DNA from: Photorhabdus heterorhabditis
Lineage (GTDB): Bacteria > Pseudomonadota > Gammaproteobacteria > Enterobacterales > Enterobacteriaceae
Assembly: GCF_018448905.1 (NCBI RefSeq)
Contig: NZ_RCWA01000026.1
Location: forward strand, 1 to 64,000
DNA: 64,000 nucleotides
Reading direction: 5' to 3'
The notes under the pieces were generated by a model. That model saw only the letters and a list, made by a program, of their open reading frames with translations. It did no database searches and was not told the origin of the DNA. Below are positions 12,100 through 25,148 of the stretch, piece by piece (the stretch's first letter is position 1; every line of letters starts with the position of its first letter). Both the position numbers and the translations under genes were made by a program.

Positions 12100-12561
12100 A
12101 TGGCAGAAATTTATCAGATCGATAATCTGGACCGTGACATACTTCACGCTTTAATGGACAACGCACGTACACCTTATGCCGAGCTCGCAAAGAAATTTGC
12201 CGTCAGTCCAGGAACAATTCACGTTCGTGTAGAAAAAATGAAGCAAGCGGGGATCATCACTGGTACAAGGGTAGATATCAGCCCTAAACAGCTTGGTTAT
12301 GACGTCTGTTGCTTTATTGGTATTATCCTTAAGAGCGCTAAAGATTACCCATCAGCTCTAAAAAAGCTGGGCAATCTAGATGAAGTGGTTGAGGTTTATT
12401 ACACAACAGGTCACTACAGTATTTTCATTAAAGTTATGTGCCGCTCAATTGAGTCTCTTCAGGATGTACTTATCAACAAGATACAGACTATTGATGAAAT
12501 CCAGTCAACAGAAACCCTGATCTCCTTGCAAAACCCGATCATGCGGACAATCAAGCCATAA
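12100..12561 (+). CDS. asnC: Lrp/AsnC-family regulator AsnC
   Basis: Feast/famine transcription factor of 153 residues. An N-terminal helix-turn-helix (LDRDILHALMDNARTPYAEL, then FAVSPGTIHVRVEKM) is followed by a RAM/AsnC effector-binding domain. It is divergent from asnA (166-bp intergenic), where it is expected to act as asparagine-responsive activator and to autoregulate. mioC and oriC follow downstream as in E. coli. Confidence 0.95.
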   Translation: MAEIYQIDNLDRDILHALMDNARTPYAELAKKFAVSPGTIHVRVEKMKQAGIITGTRVDISPKQLGYDVCCFIGIILKSAKDYPSALKKLGNLDEVVEVYYTTGHYSIFIKVMCRSIESLQDVLINKIQTIDEIQSTETLISLQNPIMRTIKP

Positions 12562-12583
12562 TATAAAATTTGTTATAACCATA

Positions 12584-12592
12584 TTATCCACA
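12584..12592 (+). promoter_or_regulatory. DnaA box in the mioC promoter
   Basis: A perfect TTATCCACA DnaA box, 61 bp upstream of the mioC start. The E. coli mioC promoter is likewise repressed by DnaA at a box in this position. A hairpin-like repeat of CAACAGATT around 12601-12645 flanks the likely start site. Confidence 0.75.
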
Positions 12593-12652
12593 GGTAGATC
12601 CCAACAGATTCACAGCGTACAATAGCCGTTCTTGAAATCTGTTGGGATCACT

Positions 12653-13117
12653 ATGACCACTATTACTTTAATCAGCGGCAGTACTATGGGTGGCGCGGAA
12701 TACGTAGCTGAACATATGGCTGAAATTCTGGAAGATGCTGGTTTTTCCACTGAAATGCTGCATGGTCCTTCTTTAGATGAACTTCCCCAAGAAGGAGTTT
12801 GGTTGGTAGTAGCATCCACGCATGGTGCCGGAGAATTACCAGAAAACATACAGCCACTAGCAAAAGAAATTTCTGAACAAAAACCTGATCTCAGCAAAGT
12901 AACATTTGGGGCTGTTGGTCTTGGTAGTTCCGAATACGATACTTTTTGTGGAGCAATAAGATCATTAGATCAACTATTGATGGAAAATAGCGCTAAACGT
13001 CTCGGTGATCGTCTCGAAATTGATATCCAGCAACATGAGATCCCCGAAGATCCCGCAGAAGAATGGATTAAAATTTGGGCAAACTCACTCAGTATTGAGC
13101 AAAAAACACGCGGTTGA
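12653..13117 (+). CDS. mioC: FMN-binding protein MioC (flavodoxin family)
   Basis: Small flavodoxin-fold protein, 154 residues from the ATG at 12653 (MTTITLISGS); an upstream in-frame TTG at 12632 is not supported by family length (E. coli 147). The phosphate-binding loop SGSTMGGAEYVAEH and the flavin-stacking region STHGAGELPEN and LGSSEYDTFCGA are conserved. It was reported to act in biotin synthase electron transfer in E. coli. Transcription runs directly into oriC. Confidence 0.93.
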   Translation: MTTITLISGSTMGGAEYVAEHMAEILEDAGFSTEMLHGPSLDELPQEGVWLVVASTHGAGELPENIQPLAKEISEQKPDLSKVTFGAVGLGSSEYDTFCGAIRSLDQLLMENSAKRLGDRLEIDIQQHEIPEDPAEEWIKIWANSLSIEQKTRG

Positions 13118-13375
13118 CTGTGGATAACTTATATAAAAAGCCGGGGTTAACCCGTAGTTATCCATAGTATAACTATTTGTCCATGATCGCTCTGTGAATA
13201 ACTACCAATTTAGATCCCAGCTTATACCTGCTGGGATCACGGATCATTCACAGCAAATGATCCTTTACAGCTTTATGATCTTACTGAGGAAAAATAACTT
13301 ATCCACAAAAGATCATGATCCTAATAAAAGATCTAATAAAGAGATCTTTAAATAAAAAGATCTTCTTTTAATTAC
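13118..13375. other. oriC: chromosomal replication origin oriC
   Basis: The mioC-mnmG gap carries an enterobacterial oriC, reversed relative to the usual E. coli drawing. DnaA boxes are: R4-like TGTGGATAA (13119-13127), near-match TTATCCATA (13158-13166, R3 position), TGTGAATAA (13193-13201, R2 position), TCATTCACA (13244-13252, R5M) and TTATCCACA (13299-13307, R1). Three 13-mer unwinding repeats of type AATAAAnAGATCT lie at 13322-13334, 13335-13347 and 13351-13363. I count about 12 GATC Dam/SeqA sites between 13118 and 13400. The GATCCCAGCTTATACC to TCATTCACAG block closely matches the E. coli sequence. Confidence 0.95.
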
Positions 13376-13473
13376 CTGCGAGATCCCCTACTTGGTCTAT
13401 CGCTTAAACTTGAGTAGAATTCTCCTCCCTGTAATGCACACTTAGCATTCTTACAACGAAAGGTTCTATCACC

Positions 13474-15363
13474 ATGTTTTATCCAGAGCAATTTGACGTC
13501 ATCATTATCGGTGGTGGTCATGCCGGTACTGAAGCTGCTATGGCAGCCGCTCGTATGGGCCGTCAAACCTTATTACTGACTCACAATATTGATACTTTGG
13601 GCCAAATGTCATGTAACCCAGCCATCGGTGGGATTGGTAAAGGACATCTGGTTAAAGAAATTGATGCACTTGGTGGTCTAATGGCAAGGGCAACTGATCA
13701 AGCTGGTATTCAATTTAGAACCTTAAATGCCAGTAAAGGACCGGCTGTTCGAGCAACACGTGCTCAAGCTGACAGAGTCCTTTACCGTCAAGCTGTACGA
13801 ACAGCATTAGAAAATCAACCCAACCTGATGATTTTCCAACAACCCGTAGAAGATCTAATTGTTGAAAACAGTGCTGTCACTGGTGCAATAACCCGTATGG
13901 GGCTTAAATTTAGGGCTAAGGCAATTGTTCTAACTGTAGGTACATTCTTGGACGGTAAAATCCATATCGGCCTAGAGAATTACAGTGGGGGAAGAGCTGG
14001 TGATCCTCCAGCAATTTCATTGTCACAACGTTTACGTGAGCTACCTTTACGTGTAAATAGACTAAAAACAGGTACACCACCACGTATTGATGCCAGAACT
14101 ATTGATTTTAGCCAATTAACTCAACAAATAGGTGATGATCCAACACCAGTATTCTCTTTCCTTGGAAATGTGGGGCAACATCCACAGCAGATGTCATGTT
14201 ATATCACTCATACCAATGAAAAAACGCACGATGTGATCCGCAGCAATCTAGATCGTAGCCCTATGTATGCAGGGATCATTGAAGGGATCGGCCCGCGCTA
14301 TTGTCCTTCGATCGAAGATAAAGTCATGCGTTTTGCGGATCGTAATGCTCATCAGATTTTCCTCGAACCAGAAGGATTAACCAGTAACGAAATTTATCCG
14401 AATGGCATTTCTACCAGTTTGCCATTTGATGTACAGATGCAAATTGTTCACTCCATGAAAGGAATGGAAAATGCTCGCATCGTTCGACCTGGTTATGCAA
14501 TAGAATACGATTTCTTCGATCCAAGAGACCTGAAACAAACGCTGGAAAGTAAATTTATACACGGCTTATTCTTTGCCGGGCAAATTAATGGTACAACAGG
14601 TTATGAAGAAGCGGCTGCCCAAGGTCTTCTGGCTGGTCTGAATGCAGCTCGTTATGCTTCGGAAAAAGAGGGATGGTTCCCCCGCCGTGATCAAGCCTAT
14701 GTTGGCGTTCTGGTTGATGATTTGTGTACTTTAGGTACTAAAGAACCGTACCGTATGTTCACTTCCCGAGCGGAGTATCGCTTGATGTTACGTGAAGATA
14801 ATGCTGACCTTCGCTTAACAGAAAAAGGTCGCGAATTAGGATTAGTGGATGATTTCCGTTGGGAACATTATTGCCGTAAGGTAGAAATGATTGAACAAGA
14901 ACGCCAGCGCCTGCGTAATATTTGGGTCCATCCTCATTCAAGTAACCTTGATGACATCAACAAGATACTAAAAATGCCATTATCGAAAGAAGCTAATGGT
15001 GAAGATTTACTGCGTCGTCCTGAAATAAATTACGAACTGTTGACCTCATTACCTCTGTTCTCACCAGGTATTAAAGAGCTACAAGCCGCTGACCAAGTTG
15101 AAATTCAAGTCAAGTATGAAGGGTATATTGCTCGTCAACAGGAAGAAATTGAAAAACAATTGCGTAATGAAAATACATCATTACCGATTGATCTCGATTA
15201 TTGTCAGATTAGTGGTCTTTCCAATGAAGTTGTAGCTAAACTTAATGATCACAAACCAAGCTCAATTGGTCAGGCTTCGCGTATTTCAGGAATAACACCT
15301 GCTGCAATTTCAATTTTGCTTGTATGGCTGAAAAAACAAGGATTGCTGCGCCGCAGTGCCTAA
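13474..15363 (+). CDS. mnmG: tRNA uridine-5-carboxymethylaminomethyl modification enzyme MnmG
   Basis: FAD-dependent enzyme (GidA), 629 residues as in E. coli. With MnmE (encoded at 59.3 kb) it installs the (carboxymethyl)aminomethyl group at wobble U34 of several tRNAs. The FAD dinucleotide loop [17 protein letters not shown] is at the N-terminus. [11 protein letters not shown] and the family signature [12 protein letters not shown] are present, as is the C-terminal helical domain that binds MnmE and tRNA. First gene right of oriC; rsmG follows by 13 nt. Confidence 0.96.
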   Translation: MFYPEQFDVIIIGGGHAGTEAAMAAARMGRQTLLLTHNIDTLGQMSCNPAIGGIGKGHLVKEIDALGGLMARATDQAGIQFRTLNASKGPAVRATRAQADRVLYRQAVRTALENQPNLMIFQQPVEDLIVENSAVTGAITRMGLKFRAKAIVLTVGTFLDGKIHIGLENYSGGRAGDPPAISLSQRLRELPLRVNRLKTGTPPRIDARTIDFSQLTQQIGDDPTPVFSFLGNVGQHPQQMSCYITHTNEKTHDVIRSNLDRSPMYAGIIEGIGPRYCPSIEDKVMRFADRNAHQIFLEPEGLTSNEIYPNGISTSLPFDVQMQIVHSMKGMENARIVRPGYAIEYDFFDPRDLKQTLESKFIHGLFFAGQINGTTGYEEAAAQGLLAGLNAARYASEKEGWFPRRDQAYVGVLVDDLCTLGTKEPYRMFTSRAEYRLMLREDNADLRLTEKGRELGLVDDFRWEHYCRKVEMIEQERQRLRNIWVHPHSSNLDDINKILKMPLSKEANGEDLLRRPEINYELLTSLPLFSPGIKELQAADQVEIQVKYEGYIARQQEEIEKQLRNENTSLPIDLDYCQISGLSNEVVAKLNDHKPSSIGQASRISGITPAAISILLVWLKKQGLLRRSA

Positions 15364-15376
15364 GAGGATCTTTATT

Positions 15377-15997
15377 GTGCTGAACAAACTGGAATTGTTG
15401 CTGACTAAAGCAAGAATAGAAATTTCACAACAGCAGAAACAACAGCTTATAGCCTATGTTGATATGCTCAATAAGTGGAATAAAACCTATAACCTCACGT
15501 CTGTTCGTGATCCTGAGCAAATGTTAGTACGTCATATCATGGATAGCATTATTGTTAGTCCTTATCTACAAGGTTATCGTTTTATCGATGTAGGAACTGG
15601 TCCGGGGTTGCCGGGTATTCCGTTAGCTATTGTTCGTCCAGATTCTTATTTTACATTGCTGGATAGTTTAGGTAAAAGAGTCAGATTTTTGCGTCAAGTT
15701 CAGCATGAACTTGGTTTGGCAAATATCGAACCAGTGCAAAGTAGGGTTGAAACGTATCCTTCTGAACCACCTTTTGATGGTGTTATAAGCCGAGCTTTTG
15801 CTTCACTACAAGATATGGTCTCTTGGTGCGGTCATTTACCTAAGTCTGTTCATGGGCGTTTCTATGCGCTTAAAGGTGTACTCCCTGAGGAGGAACTCAC
15901 TGTGTTACCTTCCGGAATTTCTGTTGATTCAGTTATTCGGTTAGATGTTCCTGAATTGGAAGGGCAACGGCATCTGGTTATACTTAAATCAAACTAA
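15377..15997 (+). CDS. rsmG: 16S rRNA (guanine527-N7)-methyltransferase RsmG
   Basis: SAM-dependent methyltransferase (GidB) modifying G527 of 16S rRNA; loss is known to give low-level streptomycin resistance. I chose the GTG at 15377 (VLNKLELLL aligns with the E. coli start), with AGAGGA 9 nt upstream; length 206 residues. The SAM-binding motif [14 protein letters not shown] is near residue 70, and [14 protein letters not shown] and VISRAFASL follow. It is cotranscribed with mnmG. Confidence 0.94.
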   Translation: MLNKLELLLTKARIEISQQQKQQLIAYVDMLNKWNKTYNLTSVRDPEQMLVRHIMDSIIVSPYLQGYRFIDVGTGPGLPGIPLAIVRPDSYFTLLDSLGKRVRFLRQVQHELGLANIEPVQSRVETYPSEPPFDGVISRAFASLQDMVSWCGHLPKSVHGRFYALKGVLPEEELTVLPSGISVDSVIRLDVPELEGQRHLVILKSN

Positions 15998-16606
15998 TTT
16001 TGTCATTTGTCAATAAAGTCATAAATAATTAGTGATGTTGAGCACAATTGTGTTGTGTTCAACATCGTCAATTATGATTTGTCTCGTTTCAGCTTTAATT
16101 TACCGAGTTATCACATAAAAATAACGTTATCTTGATATTAAGGTAGTTGAGTTTTTAAAAATCAGATAAAGCGTTTTTTCATCAGATTCACTTTTTTAAA
16201 ACAGCTAAAAATTAACTTGGTAATTTAAGTCAATAATATAATAACCTTATTTCCAATTTATGAAGTTAAGTTTTTGATTTTACTTATAATATATTTTATT
16301 TTTATTTGTTTAAAATGTTAAAAATAATTAATAAATGAAAATTTTATGTGATTTAACTCACATTTAAATTTGAAAGTATGAAATTATTAAAGATGAAGAA
16401 TCAGTACAATAATTAGCTTGTAATCTGGTGTCAAAGTAAAAAATTTAAATAATTGTTCACCTTTTCGCTACTTATGGATTGAATTCATTTTGGCTGCCCG
16501 TATAATTTGCACGTTTTTGTCACTTGACACTCTTAAGCAAAGGCAGTTTTATACAACATTCAGCAAAACCTGATATGCAAAGCGTGCAGGGGAGAAAACA
16601 AAAGTC
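15998..16606. other. AT-rich intergenic region before the atp operon
   Basis: 609 bp without a convincing gene. At 16034-16066 is a strong hairpin: a 14-bp stem GATGTTGAGCACAA pairing with TTGTGTTCAACATC (one G-U pair). It has no U-run after it, so it may be an RNA processing or Rho-assisted end of the mnmG-rsmG transcript. From about 16100 to 16450 the sequence is very AT-rich. The atp promoter is at the right end. Confidence 0.6.
16479..16506 (+). promoter_or_regulatory. probable atp operon promoter
   Basis: TTGAAT (16479-16484), a 16-bp spacer with TTTTGGCTGCCCG, and a perfect TATAAT (16501-16506) about 100 bp upstream of atpI. It is the best sigma-70 match in the region and occupies the position of the major unc promoter in E. 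coli. Confidence 0.6.
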
Positions 16607-17838
<1,232 letters not shown>

Positions 17839-17868
17839 TTTTTACCACAATAACTGTGTTTTAACTGA

Positions 17869-18126
<258 letters not shown>

Positions 18127-18183
18127 TTTGCAGAAAAAATTCGAAACTACGTCAACTCATTAATTTGAAAGAGGTATTGTGCT

Positions 18184-18654
18184 GTGAATCTTAATGCAAC
18201 AATCCTCGGCCAGGCCATTGCGTTTGTCCTGTTTGTTATGTTCTGTATGAAGTTTGTATGGCCTCCAATTATGGCGGCCATTGAAAAGCGTCAAAAAGAA
18301 ATTGCTGACGGTTTATCTTCTGCAGAACGTGCCAAAAAGGACCTGGACTTAGCGCAAGCCAATGCGACCGACCAAATGAAGAAAGCGAAAGCTGAAGCTC
18401 AGGTCATCATTGAACAGGCTAATAAACAAAAAGCCCAGATCCTTGATGATGCAAAAGCTGACGCAGAGCAGGAACGTAACAGAATCGTAGCGCAAGCTCA
18501 GGCAGAAATTGATGCCGAACGTAAGCGTGCTCGGGAAGAGTTACGTAAGCAGGTCGCTATGCTGGCTATCGCAGGTGCCGAGAAAATCATCGAACGTTCC
18601 GTGGATGAAGCTGCTAACAGCGACATCGTTGATAAACTGGTCGCTGAACTGTAA
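18184..18654 (+). CDS. atpF: F1Fo ATP synthase subunit b
   Basis: Peripheral stalk subunit of 156 residues. One N-terminal membrane helix ([18 protein letters not shown]) is followed by a long Ala/Lys/Glu-rich coiled coil that dimerises and reaches F1. The start is GTG, as in E. coli. It is followed by atpH after 12 nt. Confidence 0.97.
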   Translation: MNLNATILGQAIAFVLFVMFCMKFVWPPIMAAIEKRQKEIADGLSSAERAKKDLDLAQANATDQMKKAKAEAQVIIEQANKQKAQILDDAKADAEQERNRIVAQAQAEIDAERKRAREELRKQVAMLAIAGAEKIIERSVDEAANSDIVDKLVAEL

Positions 18655-18666
18655 GGAGGGAGGGGC

Positions 18667-19200
18667 ATGTCTGAATTCGCTACTGTAGCTCGCCCCTACG
18701 CCAAAGCAGCTTTTGACTTTGCTGTGGAAAAACAATCGCTCGAACATTGGCAGAATATGCTGGTGTTCACAGCTGAGGTGACTCGTAATGAGCAAGTTGG
18801 TGAACTGCTTTCCGGTTCATTGGCATCGGAAACGTTAGCCAATACTTTCATCGCAATTTGCGGTGAACTGGTCGATGAACATGCTCAGAACTTTATTCGT
18901 GTTATGGCAGAAAACGGCCGCTTATTGGCGTTACCGGAAGTTTTGCAGCAATTTATTCAATTGCGTGCGTCACTTGAATCAACTGTTGATGTTGAAGTGA
19001 TTTCTGCTACCGAACTGAGTGAGCAACAGCTGGCTAAAATTTCTGCAGCGATGGATAAACGTCTGTCACGCAAAGTTAAGCTGAATTGCAAAATTGATAA
19101 GTCTGTTATTGCTGGTGTGGTAGTCCGCGCAGGTGATTTGGTGATTGATGGCAGTATTCGTGGCCGTTTAGATCGCTTAACAGACGTCTTGCAGTCTTAA
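18667..19200 (+). CDS. atpH: F1Fo ATP synthase subunit delta
   Basis: Links the b dimer to the top of F1, 177 residues as in E. coli. The conserved N-terminus [15 protein letters not shown] and the C-terminal [17 protein letters not shown]-like segment (here [17 protein letters not shown]) are present. AAGGAGGG before the ATG is a strong ribosome binding site. Confidence 0.97.
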   Translation: MSEFATVARPYAKAAFDFAVEKQSLEHWQNMLVFTAEVTRNEQVGELLSGSLASETLANTFIAICGELVDEHAQNFIRVMAENGRLLALPEVLQQFIQLRASLESTVDVEVISATELSEQQLAKISAAMDKRLSRKVKLNCKIDKSVIAGVVVRAGDLVIDGSIRGRLDRLTDVLQS

Positions 19201-19214
19201 GGGGACTGGAGCAT

Positions 19215-20756
19215 ATGCAACTGAATTCCACCGAAATCAGCGAACTGATCAAGCAGCGCATTGCTCAGTTCAATGTAGTGAGTGAAGCTCACAATGAAGG
19301 TACGATTGTATCCGTTAACGACGGTATCATTCGTATTCACGGTTTAGCCGAAGTTATGCAGGGTGAAATGATCGCACTGCCTGGCAATCGTTATGCAATC
19401 GCATTAAACCTGGAGCGCGACTCCGTGGGTGCGGTTGTGATGGGTCCGTATGCTGATTTAGCAGAAGGCATGAAGGTTAAATGTACTGGCCGTATTCTTG
19501 AAGTACCTGTTGGTCGTGGTTTGCTTGGTCGTGTAGTGAACACTCTGGGCGAACCAATTGATGGTAAAGGCCCTGTTGAGCATGATGGTTTCTCTGCTGT
19601 CGAAATGATTGCTCCAGGCGTTATCGATCGTCAATCCGTAGATCAGCCGGTACAGACAGGTTATAAATCTGTTGACGCCATGATCCCTATCGGTCGTGGT
19701 CAACGTGAACTGATTATCGGTGACCGTCAAACGGGTAAAACTGCACTGGCTATTGATGCAATCATTAACCAGCGTGATTCAGGCATTAAATGTGTTTATG
19801 TTGCAGTTGGTCAGAAAGCTTCTACTATTGCGAACGTTGTTCGTAAATTAGAAGAGCATGGTGCTCTTGCTAATACTATCGTAGTGGTTGCGACTGCTTC
19901 AGAATCTGCTGCATTGCAATATCTGGCACCATATTCTGGTTGTGCAATGGGCGAATATTTCCGCGATCGCGGTGAAGATGCGCTGATTGTTTATGATGAT
20001 TTATCTAAGCAAGCTGTTGCTTATCGTCAAATTTCTTTGTTGCTCCGACGTCCACCAGGACGTGAAGCATTCCCTGGTGATGTTTTCTATCTGCACTCCC
20101 GTTTGTTGGAACGTGCTGCGCGTGTTAACGCTGAATATGTAGAAAAATTCACTAATGGCGAAGTGAAAGGTAAAACAGGTTCTCTGACAGCTCTGCCTAT
20201 CATTGAGACTCAGGCAGGGGACGTATCAGCATTCGTACCAACAAACGTTATTTCAATTACTGATGGTCAGATCTTCTTAGAATCCAGCTTGTTCAACGCG
20301 GGCATTCGTCCAGCAGTTAATCCAGGGATCTCTGTATCCCGTGTAGGTGGTGCTGCTCAGACTAAGATCGTGAAGAAATTGTCTGGTGGTATTCGTACTG
20401 CTCTGGCTCAGTATCGTGAACTGGCAGCATTTTCTCAGTTTGCTTCAGACCTTGATGATGCAACTCGTAAGCAGTTGGATCATGGTCAGAAAGTAACTGA
20501 ATTGCTGAAACAGAAACAGTATGCTCCGATGTCTGTTGCACAACAGTCACTGTCTCTGTTTTCTGCGGAACGTGGTTATCTGGAAGATGTCGAAATCGCT
20601 AAGATTATTGATTTCGAGTCTGCGCTGCTTGCGTATGCCAGCCGTGAACATGCTGATCTTCTGAAAGAGATTGACCAGTCTGGTGGTTACAATGAAGAGA
20701 TCGAAGCGAAGCTGAAAGCTCTGCTCGATTCTTTCAAAGCAACTCAGTCCTGGTAA
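19215..20756 (+). CDS. atpA: F1Fo ATP synthase subunit alpha
   Basis: Non-catalytic nucleotide-binding subunit of F1, 513 residues, equal to E. coli. The P-loop GDRQTGKTA is near residues 169-177, and the arginine-finger region [10 protein letters not shown]-like (here [10 protein letters not shown]) is present. It forms the alpha3beta3 hexamer with AtpD. Confidence 0.98.
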   Translation: MQLNSTEISELIKQRIAQFNVVSEAHNEGTIVSVNDGIIRIHGLAEVMQGEMIALPGNRYAIALNLERDSVGAVVMGPYADLAEGMKVKCTGRILEVPVGRGLLGRVVNTLGEPIDGKGPVEHDGFSAVEMIAPGVIDRQSVDQPVQTGYKSVDAMIPIGRGQRELIIGDRQTGKTALAIDAIINQRDSGIKCVYVAVGQKASTIANVVRKLEEHGALANTIVVVATASESAALQYLAPYSGCAMGEYFRDRGEDALIVYDDLSKQAVAYRQISLLLRRPPGREAFPGDVFYLHSRLLERAARVNAEYVEKFTNGEVKGKTGSLTALPIIETQAGDVSAFVPTNVISITDGQIFLESSLFNAGIRPAVNPGISVSRVGGAAQTKIVKKLSGGIRTALAQYRELAAFSQFASDLDDATRKQLDHGQKVTELLKQKQYAPMSVAQQSLSLFSAERGYLEDVEIAKIIDFESALLAYASREHADLLKEIDQSGGYNEEIEAKLKALLDSFKATQSW

Positions 20757-20814
20757 CACTATTCGGCCCGGTTTAATTAAACATGGGCCGTCTGGTTAAT
20801 GAGGAGAATCAGGA

Positions 20815-21678
20815 ATGGCCGGCGCAAAAGAAATACGTACCAAGATCGCCAGCGTGCAAAACACGCAAAAAATCACTAAAGCGATGGAGATGGTTGCTGC
20901 GTCCAAAATGCGTAAAACGCAGGATCGCATGGCGGCCAGCCGTCCTTATGCAGAAACCATACGCAGCGTGATTGGTCACCTTGCGTTAGGTAATCTGGAA
21001 TATAAACATCCGTACCTTGAAGAACGTGAAACTAAACGTGTCGGGTATCTGGTTGTTTCTACCGATCGTGGCTTGTGCGGTGGTTTGAATACTAATTTGT
21101 TCAAAAAACTACTGTTGGACATGAAAAGTTGGTCTGATAAAGGTGCCCAGTGTGATCTGGCACTTATCGGCTCTAAGGCTGTTTCTTTCTTTGCATCTGT
21201 TGGGGGCAATATTGTTGCTCAGGTTACAGGCATGGGAGATAACCCTTCACTGTCCGAATTGATCGGGCCGGTTAATATCATGTTGCGGGCATACGATGAA
21301 GGACGTCTGGATAAATTGTATGTGGTGACAAACAAGTTCATCAATACAATGTCTCAGGAACCGACTATTACTCAGTTATTGCCTCTGCCTGCCGGAGATG
21401 ATGAAACACTGAAGAAGAAATCCTGGGATTATTTATACGAACCTGATCCTAAGGCGTTGCTGGATATACTACTGCGTCGTTATGTAGAGTCGCAAGTTTA
21501 TCAGGGCGTTGTTGAAAACCTGGCTAGTGAGCAGGCCGCAAGAATGGTGGCGATGAAAGCCGCGACTGATAATGGTGGCAGCCTGATCAAAGAGCTGCAG
21601 TTGGTTTATAACAAAGCTCGTCAGGCCAGCATAACTCAGGAGTTGACCGAGATTGTCTCGGGTGCTTCCGCGGTTTAA
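20815..21678 (+). CDS. atpG: F1Fo ATP synthase subunit gamma
   Basis: Central rotor shaft of F1, 287 residues. N-terminal ([20 protein letters not shown]) and C-terminal ([19 protein letters not shown]) helices form the coiled coil inside the hexamer. GAGGAG precedes the ATG at 20815. The length equals E. coli AtpG. Confidence 0.97.
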   Translation: MAGAKEIRTKIASVQNTQKITKAMEMVAASKMRKTQDRMAASRPYAETIRSVIGHLALGNLEYKHPYLEERETKRVGYLVVSTDRGLCGGLNTNLFKKLLLDMKSWSDKGAQCDLALIGSKAVSFFASVGGNIVAQVTGMGDNPSLSELIGPVNIMLRAYDEGRLDKLYVVTNKFINTMSQEPTITQLLPLPAGDDETLKKKSWDYLYEPDPKALLDILLRRYVESQVYQGVVENLASEQAARMVAMKAATDNGGSLIKELQLVYNKARQASITQELTEIVSGASAV

Positions 21679-21685
21679 CAGCTAG

Positions 21686-23095
<1,410 letters not shown>

Positions 23096-23116
23096 TACGG
23101 CTGACCGGAGGTTGAT

Positions 23117-23539
23117 ATGGCTGCAATGACTTACCATTTGAATGTTGTCAGTGCTGAGAGCCGGATGTTTGAAGGCTTGGTACAAAAAATTCAGGTGACA
23201 GGTAGTGAAGGTGAACTGGGTATTTACCCAGGACATGCACCACTACTTACTGCCATAAAACCTGGCATGGTACGTATTGTTAAGCAGTTCGGTGAAGAAG
23301 AGGTTATTTACCTTTCTGGGGGTATCCTTGAGGTACAACCGAGCGGCGTTATCGTACTAGCTGACACTGCGATCCGTGGTAAAGATTTGGATGAAGCTAA
23401 GGCGTTGGAATCTAAGCGTAAAGCTGAAGAACGCATCCGTAATTCTCACGGTGATGTTGACTATGCTCAGGCATCAGCTGAATTGTCTAAAGCGATTGCA
23501 AAACTTCGGGTAATCGAGTTGACAAAAAAGGCAATGTAA
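23117..23539 (+). CDS. atpC: F1Fo ATP synthase subunit epsilon
   Basis: Rotor subunit and intrinsic inhibitor of F1, 140 residues. A beta-sandwich domain ([21 protein letters not shown]) is followed by the C-terminal helical hairpin ([18 protein letters not shown]). Last gene of the operon; a hairpin terminator follows within 22 nt. Confidence 0.97.
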   Translation: MAAMTYHLNVVSAESRMFEGLVQKIQVTGSEGELGIYPGHAPLLTAIKPGMVRIVKQFGEEEVIYLSGGILEVQPSGVIVLADTAIRGKDLDEAKALESKRKAEERIRNSHGDVDYAQASAELSKAIAKLRVIELTKKAM

Positions 23540-23560
23540 TACAGGCAGTTAAAGAAAAGA

Positions 23561-23591
23561 AGCCAGTTGGTGTGAGCTAACTGGCTTTTTT
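23561..23591 (+). terminator. Rho-independent terminator of the atp operon
   Basis: AGCCAGTT (23561-23568) pairs with AACTGGCT (23579-23586) around a 10-nt loop, followed by a T run. It lies directly after atpC. Confidence 0.9.
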
Positions 23592-23669
23592 GTATTGCGA
23601 AATATGTAGTAATTTATCTCGCAAACAGGTTTACTTTTTTTATCTTAAATTGGAGTTATCAGGTTTCTT

Positions 23670-25040
23670 ATGTCTAACAGTGCAAGAAGTGTTGTTATCC
23701 TTGCTGCGGGTAAAGGAACCCGCATGTATTCTGATCTCCCTAAAGTTTTACACTTGCTGGCAGGTAAACCTATGGTTCAGCATGTGATTGATACTGCAAT
23801 GGTATTGGGTGCTAAAAATGTTCATTTGGTGTATGGGCATGGTGGTGATCTGATGAAGCAGACCCTTTCTGAACAAAAGTTGAATTGGGTATTACAAGAG
23901 GAACAGTTAGGGACAGGTCACGCAATGCTGCAGGCAGCGCCACATTTTACTGATGATGAAGATATTCTGATGCTGTATGGCGATGTACCTCTTATTGGTA
24001 CAGATACCCTTGAGCGTCTGTTGGCGGCTAAACCTGAAGGTGGTATTGGTTTACTGACAGCAATTCTGGATAATCCAACGGGTTATGGTCGTATTATTCG
24101 TGAAGACGGGGATGTGACTGGAATCATTGAGCAAAAAGACGCAACTGATGAGCAGCGCAAAATTAATGAAATTAACACAGGTATTTTGGTTGCTAATGGT
24201 GGCGATTTAAAACGTTGGTTATCCCAATTGGATAACAACAATGTTCAGGGTGAATATTACATTACTGATGTGATTGCTTTGGCCTATAAAGAAGGTCAAA
24301 AAATTGAAGCGGTACATCCAAGACGTTTGAGTGAAATGGAAGGTGTGAATAACCGCCTACAGCTTTCCGCTCTTGAACGTATTTATCAATCTGAACAGGC
24401 AGAAAAATTATTGCTGGCTGGTGTTATGCTGCTAGACCCTACCCGTTTTGATTTACGTGGCACGTTGGCCTATGGCCATGATGTAGTTATTGATACTAAT
24501 GTTATTATCGAAGGCAATGTAACTCTCGGAAATAATGTACAGATTGGCACAGGTTGCGTACTGAAGAACTGCATTATTGGTGATGATTCTGTTCTTAGTC
24601 CATATACAGTCATTGAAGATTCTGAAATGGGGGTTGGTTGTACTGTTGGACCTTTTGCCCGTTTACGTCCCGGCTCTAAACTTGCTGAAAAAGCCCATGT
24701 AGGGAATTTCGTTGAAATGAAGAAATCTTATCTGGGTAAAGGTTCTAAGGCGGGACATCTAACTTATCTTGGTGATACTGATATTGGTAGTGATGTAAAC
24801 ATTGGTGCAGGTACTATTACCTGTAACTACGATGGCGCTAATAAATTCAAAACTATTATTGGCGATAACGTTTTTGTTGGTTCTGATACCCAACTTGTTG
24901 CTCCAGTGACAATTGCTAACGGCGCTACAATTGGTGCGGGGACGACAGTGACGAAAAATGTTGCTGAAGATGAACTGGTAGTAAGCAGAACTAAGCAAAC
25001 GCATATTCAGGGTTGGAAACGCCCTGTTAAGAAAAAATAA
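23670..25040 (+). CDS. glmU: bifunctional UDP-GlcNAc pyrophosphorylase / glucosamine-1-phosphate acetyltransferase
   Basis: Makes UDP-GlcNAc for peptidoglycan and LPS. 456 residues, the E. coli length. The N-terminal uridyltransferase has [18 protein letters not shown] near residues 12-29. The C-terminal half is a left-handed beta-helix of hexapeptide repeats with the acetyltransferase site ([12 protein letters not shown] and [13 protein letters not shown]). Cotranscribed with glmS, which supplies the upstream step. Confidence 0.97.
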   Translation: MSNSARSVVILAAGKGTRMYSDLPKVLHLLAGKPMVQHVIDTAMVLGAKNVHLVYGHGGDLMKQTLSEQKLNWVLQEEQLGTGHAMLQAAPHFTDDEDILMLYGDVPLIGTDTLERLLAAKPEGGIGLLTAILDNPTGYGRIIREDGDVTGIIEQKDATDEQRKINEINTGILVANGGDLKRWLSQLDNNNVQGEYYITDVIALAYKEGQKIEAVHPRRLSEMEGVNNRLQLSALERIYQSEQAEKLLLAGVMLLDPTRFDLRGTLAYGHDVVIDTNVIIEGNVTLGNNVQIGTGCVLKNCIIGDDSVLSPYTVIEDSEMGVGCTVGPFARLRPGSKLAEKAHVGNFVEMKKSYLGKGSKAGHLTYLGDTDIGSDVNIGAGTITCNYDGANKFKTIIGDNVFVGSDTQLVAPVTIANGATIGAGTTVTKNVAEDELVVSRTKQTHIQGWKRPVKKK

Positions 25041-25071
25041 AATAATAATCCCCACTCTACAGGCTCGGGGA

Positions 25072-25136
25072 CCGGCAAAGCCGGAAAACAATCAGGCTCG
25101 TGACATTATAAAGGGCTTTCATCAGCCCTGTTTTTA
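25072..25136 (+). promoter_or_regulatory. glmU-glmS leader with two hairpins
   Basis: CCGGC (25072-25076) pairs with GCCGG (25080-25084), and AGGGCT pairs with AGCCCT (25112-25117 and 25124-25129) just before a short T run. In E. coli this intergenic mRNA is processed by RNase E and the glmS leader pairs with the GlmZ small RNA. The hairpins are seen; the sRNA control is inferred from E. coli. Confidence 0.5.
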
Positions 25137-25148
25137 GGAATAAAACTG

